Shown: piece after piece, positions 4,761 through 5,339 of the stretch | How positions within the stretch are numbered: position 1 is the first letter of the stretch | Layout of the letters: the number at the start of each line of letters is the position of its first letter | NCBI GenBank assembly: GCA_937954195.1 | Contig: CALFYR010000751.1 | Coordinates: 1-5,339 of the forward strand | Length of the DNA: 5,339 nt | Source of the DNA: an uncultured Dehalococcoidia bacterium | Lineage (GTDB): Bacteria > Chloroflexota > Dehalococcoidia > Tepidiformales > Tepidiformaceae | Direction of reading: 5' to 3' | Notes under the pieces: generated by a model | What the model was told of the DNA's origin: nothing | Database searches by the model: none | Seen by the model: only the letters and a program-made list of their open reading frames with translations | Made by a program: the position numbers and the translations under genes

Positions 4761-5240
4761 ATGCCACTGCCGAAGGAACTCGCCCTCACCCCCGAACAGC
4801 TCGACGAGATCATGACCACGAGCTGGAACATGCGCATCGCGACGGTTGGTCCGGGGACGCGCATTAACCTGACGCCGCTGTGGTTCGGGTGGGGCGGCGG
4901 GAAGATTTACACGTACTGCCGGGGCCAGAAGATCGCGAACCTGCGGCGAAACCCGGTGGCGACGATCCTGGTGGACCGGAATGAGCGATTCCCGGAGCTG
5001 CAGGGGGCTATGTTCCAGGGCCGCGCGCAGGTACTGGAGGACGCCGAAGCAGAAGCCGCCGACCCGCACCTGGAAGAAGTTCGCTGGCAGATGGGAACGA
5101 AGTACGCGGGTGGCCACGGGGAACCGGCCGAGCCGCGCAAGAATGAGTCCACGGCCCGGGGCAGGCACTGGCGTTGGGTGGTGTTCACCCCCGAAAAGAC
5201 GGTGACGTGGGACAACTTCAAGATTAAGCCGCGGGTCTAG
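4761..5240 (+). CDS. Pyridoxamine 5'-phosphate oxidase-fold (PPOX class) flavoprotein
   Basis: This 159-residue protein has the split-barrel flavin-binding fold. Seen: an N-terminal helix (LTPEQLDEIMTTSW), strand MRIATVGPGTRINLTPLWFG (24-43), strand GGKIYTYCRG (46-55), the QKIANLRRNPVATILVD segment (56-72), ELQGAMFQGRAQVLED (79-94) and a C-terminal WRWVVFTPEKTVTWDN strand. The TPLWF and K-x-x-NL-x-x-NP patterns are standard in PPOX-class proteins, which bind FMN or F420 as homodimers and reduce or oxidise varied substrates; some degrade heme or biliverdin. I cannot tell FMN from F420 use. It is unlikely to be the true vitamin B6 oxidase, which is longer and has other conserved ends. The ATG at 4761 is fixed by GAGGT at 4751-4755. 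The insert at about residues 95-130 is charged and polar. Confidence 0.85.
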   Translation: MPLPKELALTPEQLDEIMTTSWNMRIATVGPGTRINLTPLWFGWGGGKIYTYCRGQKIANLRRNPVATILVDRNERFPELQGAMFQGRAQVLEDAEAEAADPHLEEVRWQMGTKYAGGHGEPAEPRKNESTARGRHWRWVVFTPEKTVTWDNFKIKPRV

Positions 5241-5280
5241 TTGGCGGTCGCGTTGCCCGAGCGGCCGCGCGAGTGGCGGT

Positions 5281-5307
5281 CCGTGACGCTTGACACGGGG
5301 ATATACT
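5281..5307 (+). promoter_or_regulatory. Promoter region for a gene starting beyond the right edge
   Basis: TATACT (5302-5307) is a good -10 hexamer. TTGACA (5290-5295) is a perfect -35 hexamer but only 6 nt upstream of it, so the two cannot act together in the usual sigma-70 way. TTGACA overlaps a dyad, CCGTG (5281-5285) with CACGG (5294-5298). The -10 places a start near 5314, in good register with the ribosome-binding site at 5331. Confidence 0.5.
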
Positions 5308-5330
5308 CAGATCACATCCGGAAACGTGAT

Positions 5331-5336
5331 GGAGGT
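5331..5336 (+). promoter_or_regulatory. Ribosome-binding site of a gene starting just beyond the window
   Basis: GGAGGT is a strong Shine-Dalgarno sequence three bases before the end of the window. A start codon is expected a few bases to the right. An ATG at 5329-5331 overlaps it but is less likely to be the start because nothing resembling a ribosome-binding site precedes it. Confidence 0.55.
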
Positions 5337-5339
5337 ATC

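Noticed and set aside
5242..5281. TGGCGGTC repeated at 5242-5249 and 5274-5281, with a GC hairpin between
   Set aside because: Low-complexity GC-rich sequence with no T-run; not distinguishable from chance as a terminator or repeat element.
1..5339. CRISPR array, transposase, prophage genes, integrase or a coherent defence or biosynthetic cluster
   Set aside because: None is visible; the genes are ordinary metabolic enzymes with mixed strands and no shared system.

Overview
The window is ordinary GC-rich bacterial chromosome. Coding density is high, several genes start at GGAGG-type ribosome-binding sites, and one tRNA gene carries an encoded CCA. The mix of a CaiB-type CoA-transferase, a crotonase, a PPOX-fold flavoprotein, two GNAT proteins and a Fer4_19-CDGSH protein fits Chloroflexota or Actinobacteria-like lineages. 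No marker gene settles the phylum, so that placement is a guess.

Layout, left to right. (1) The 3' end of a type III (CaiB/BaiF) CoA-transferase ends at 317 on +. (2) After a 139-nt gap come a trans-aconitate 2-methyltransferase-like gene (457-1236, +) and a GNAT gene that begins inside its stop codon (1233-1727, +); these form a translationally coupled pair. (3) A minus-strand group, read right to left, holds a crotonase-family enoyl-CoA hydratase/isomerase (3461-2670), a small GNAT protein (2636-2223) and a two-domain Fe-S protein (2145-1720). The 3' end of the last gene overlaps the first GNAT gene tail to tail by 8 nt. (4) A 95-nt divergent spacer separates the crotonase from an alpha/beta hydrolase (3557-4273, +). 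(5) Convergent to the hydrolase on the minus strand are a ribbon-helix-helix DNA-binding protein (4588-4328) and, upstream of it, tRNA-Gly(CCC) (4705-4632). (6) Divergent from the tRNA is a PPOX-class flavoprotein (4761-5240, +). The last 99 nt look like promoter and leader DNA for a gene that starts just past the right edge.

How the genes relate: the CoA-transferase and the crotonase both act on acyl-CoA thioesters, so a fatty-acid or carboxylic-acid catabolism setting is plausible, but they are separated by unrelated genes on another strand. The remaining genes are general metabolic or modification enzymes. I see no defence system, CRISPR array, transposase, prophage gene or biosynthetic cluster. 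No gap reaches 300 nt.

The most interesting observations are modest. Two genes without a Shine-Dalgarno sequence have a TANNNT hexamer exactly six bases before ATG, as expected for leaderless mRNAs. The crotonase lacks one canonical catalytic glutamate but has an aspartate where PaaG-type isomerases have theirs. An orphan RHH gene sits beside a tRNA with an inverted repeat between them. The right-edge promoter region carries two small dyads.
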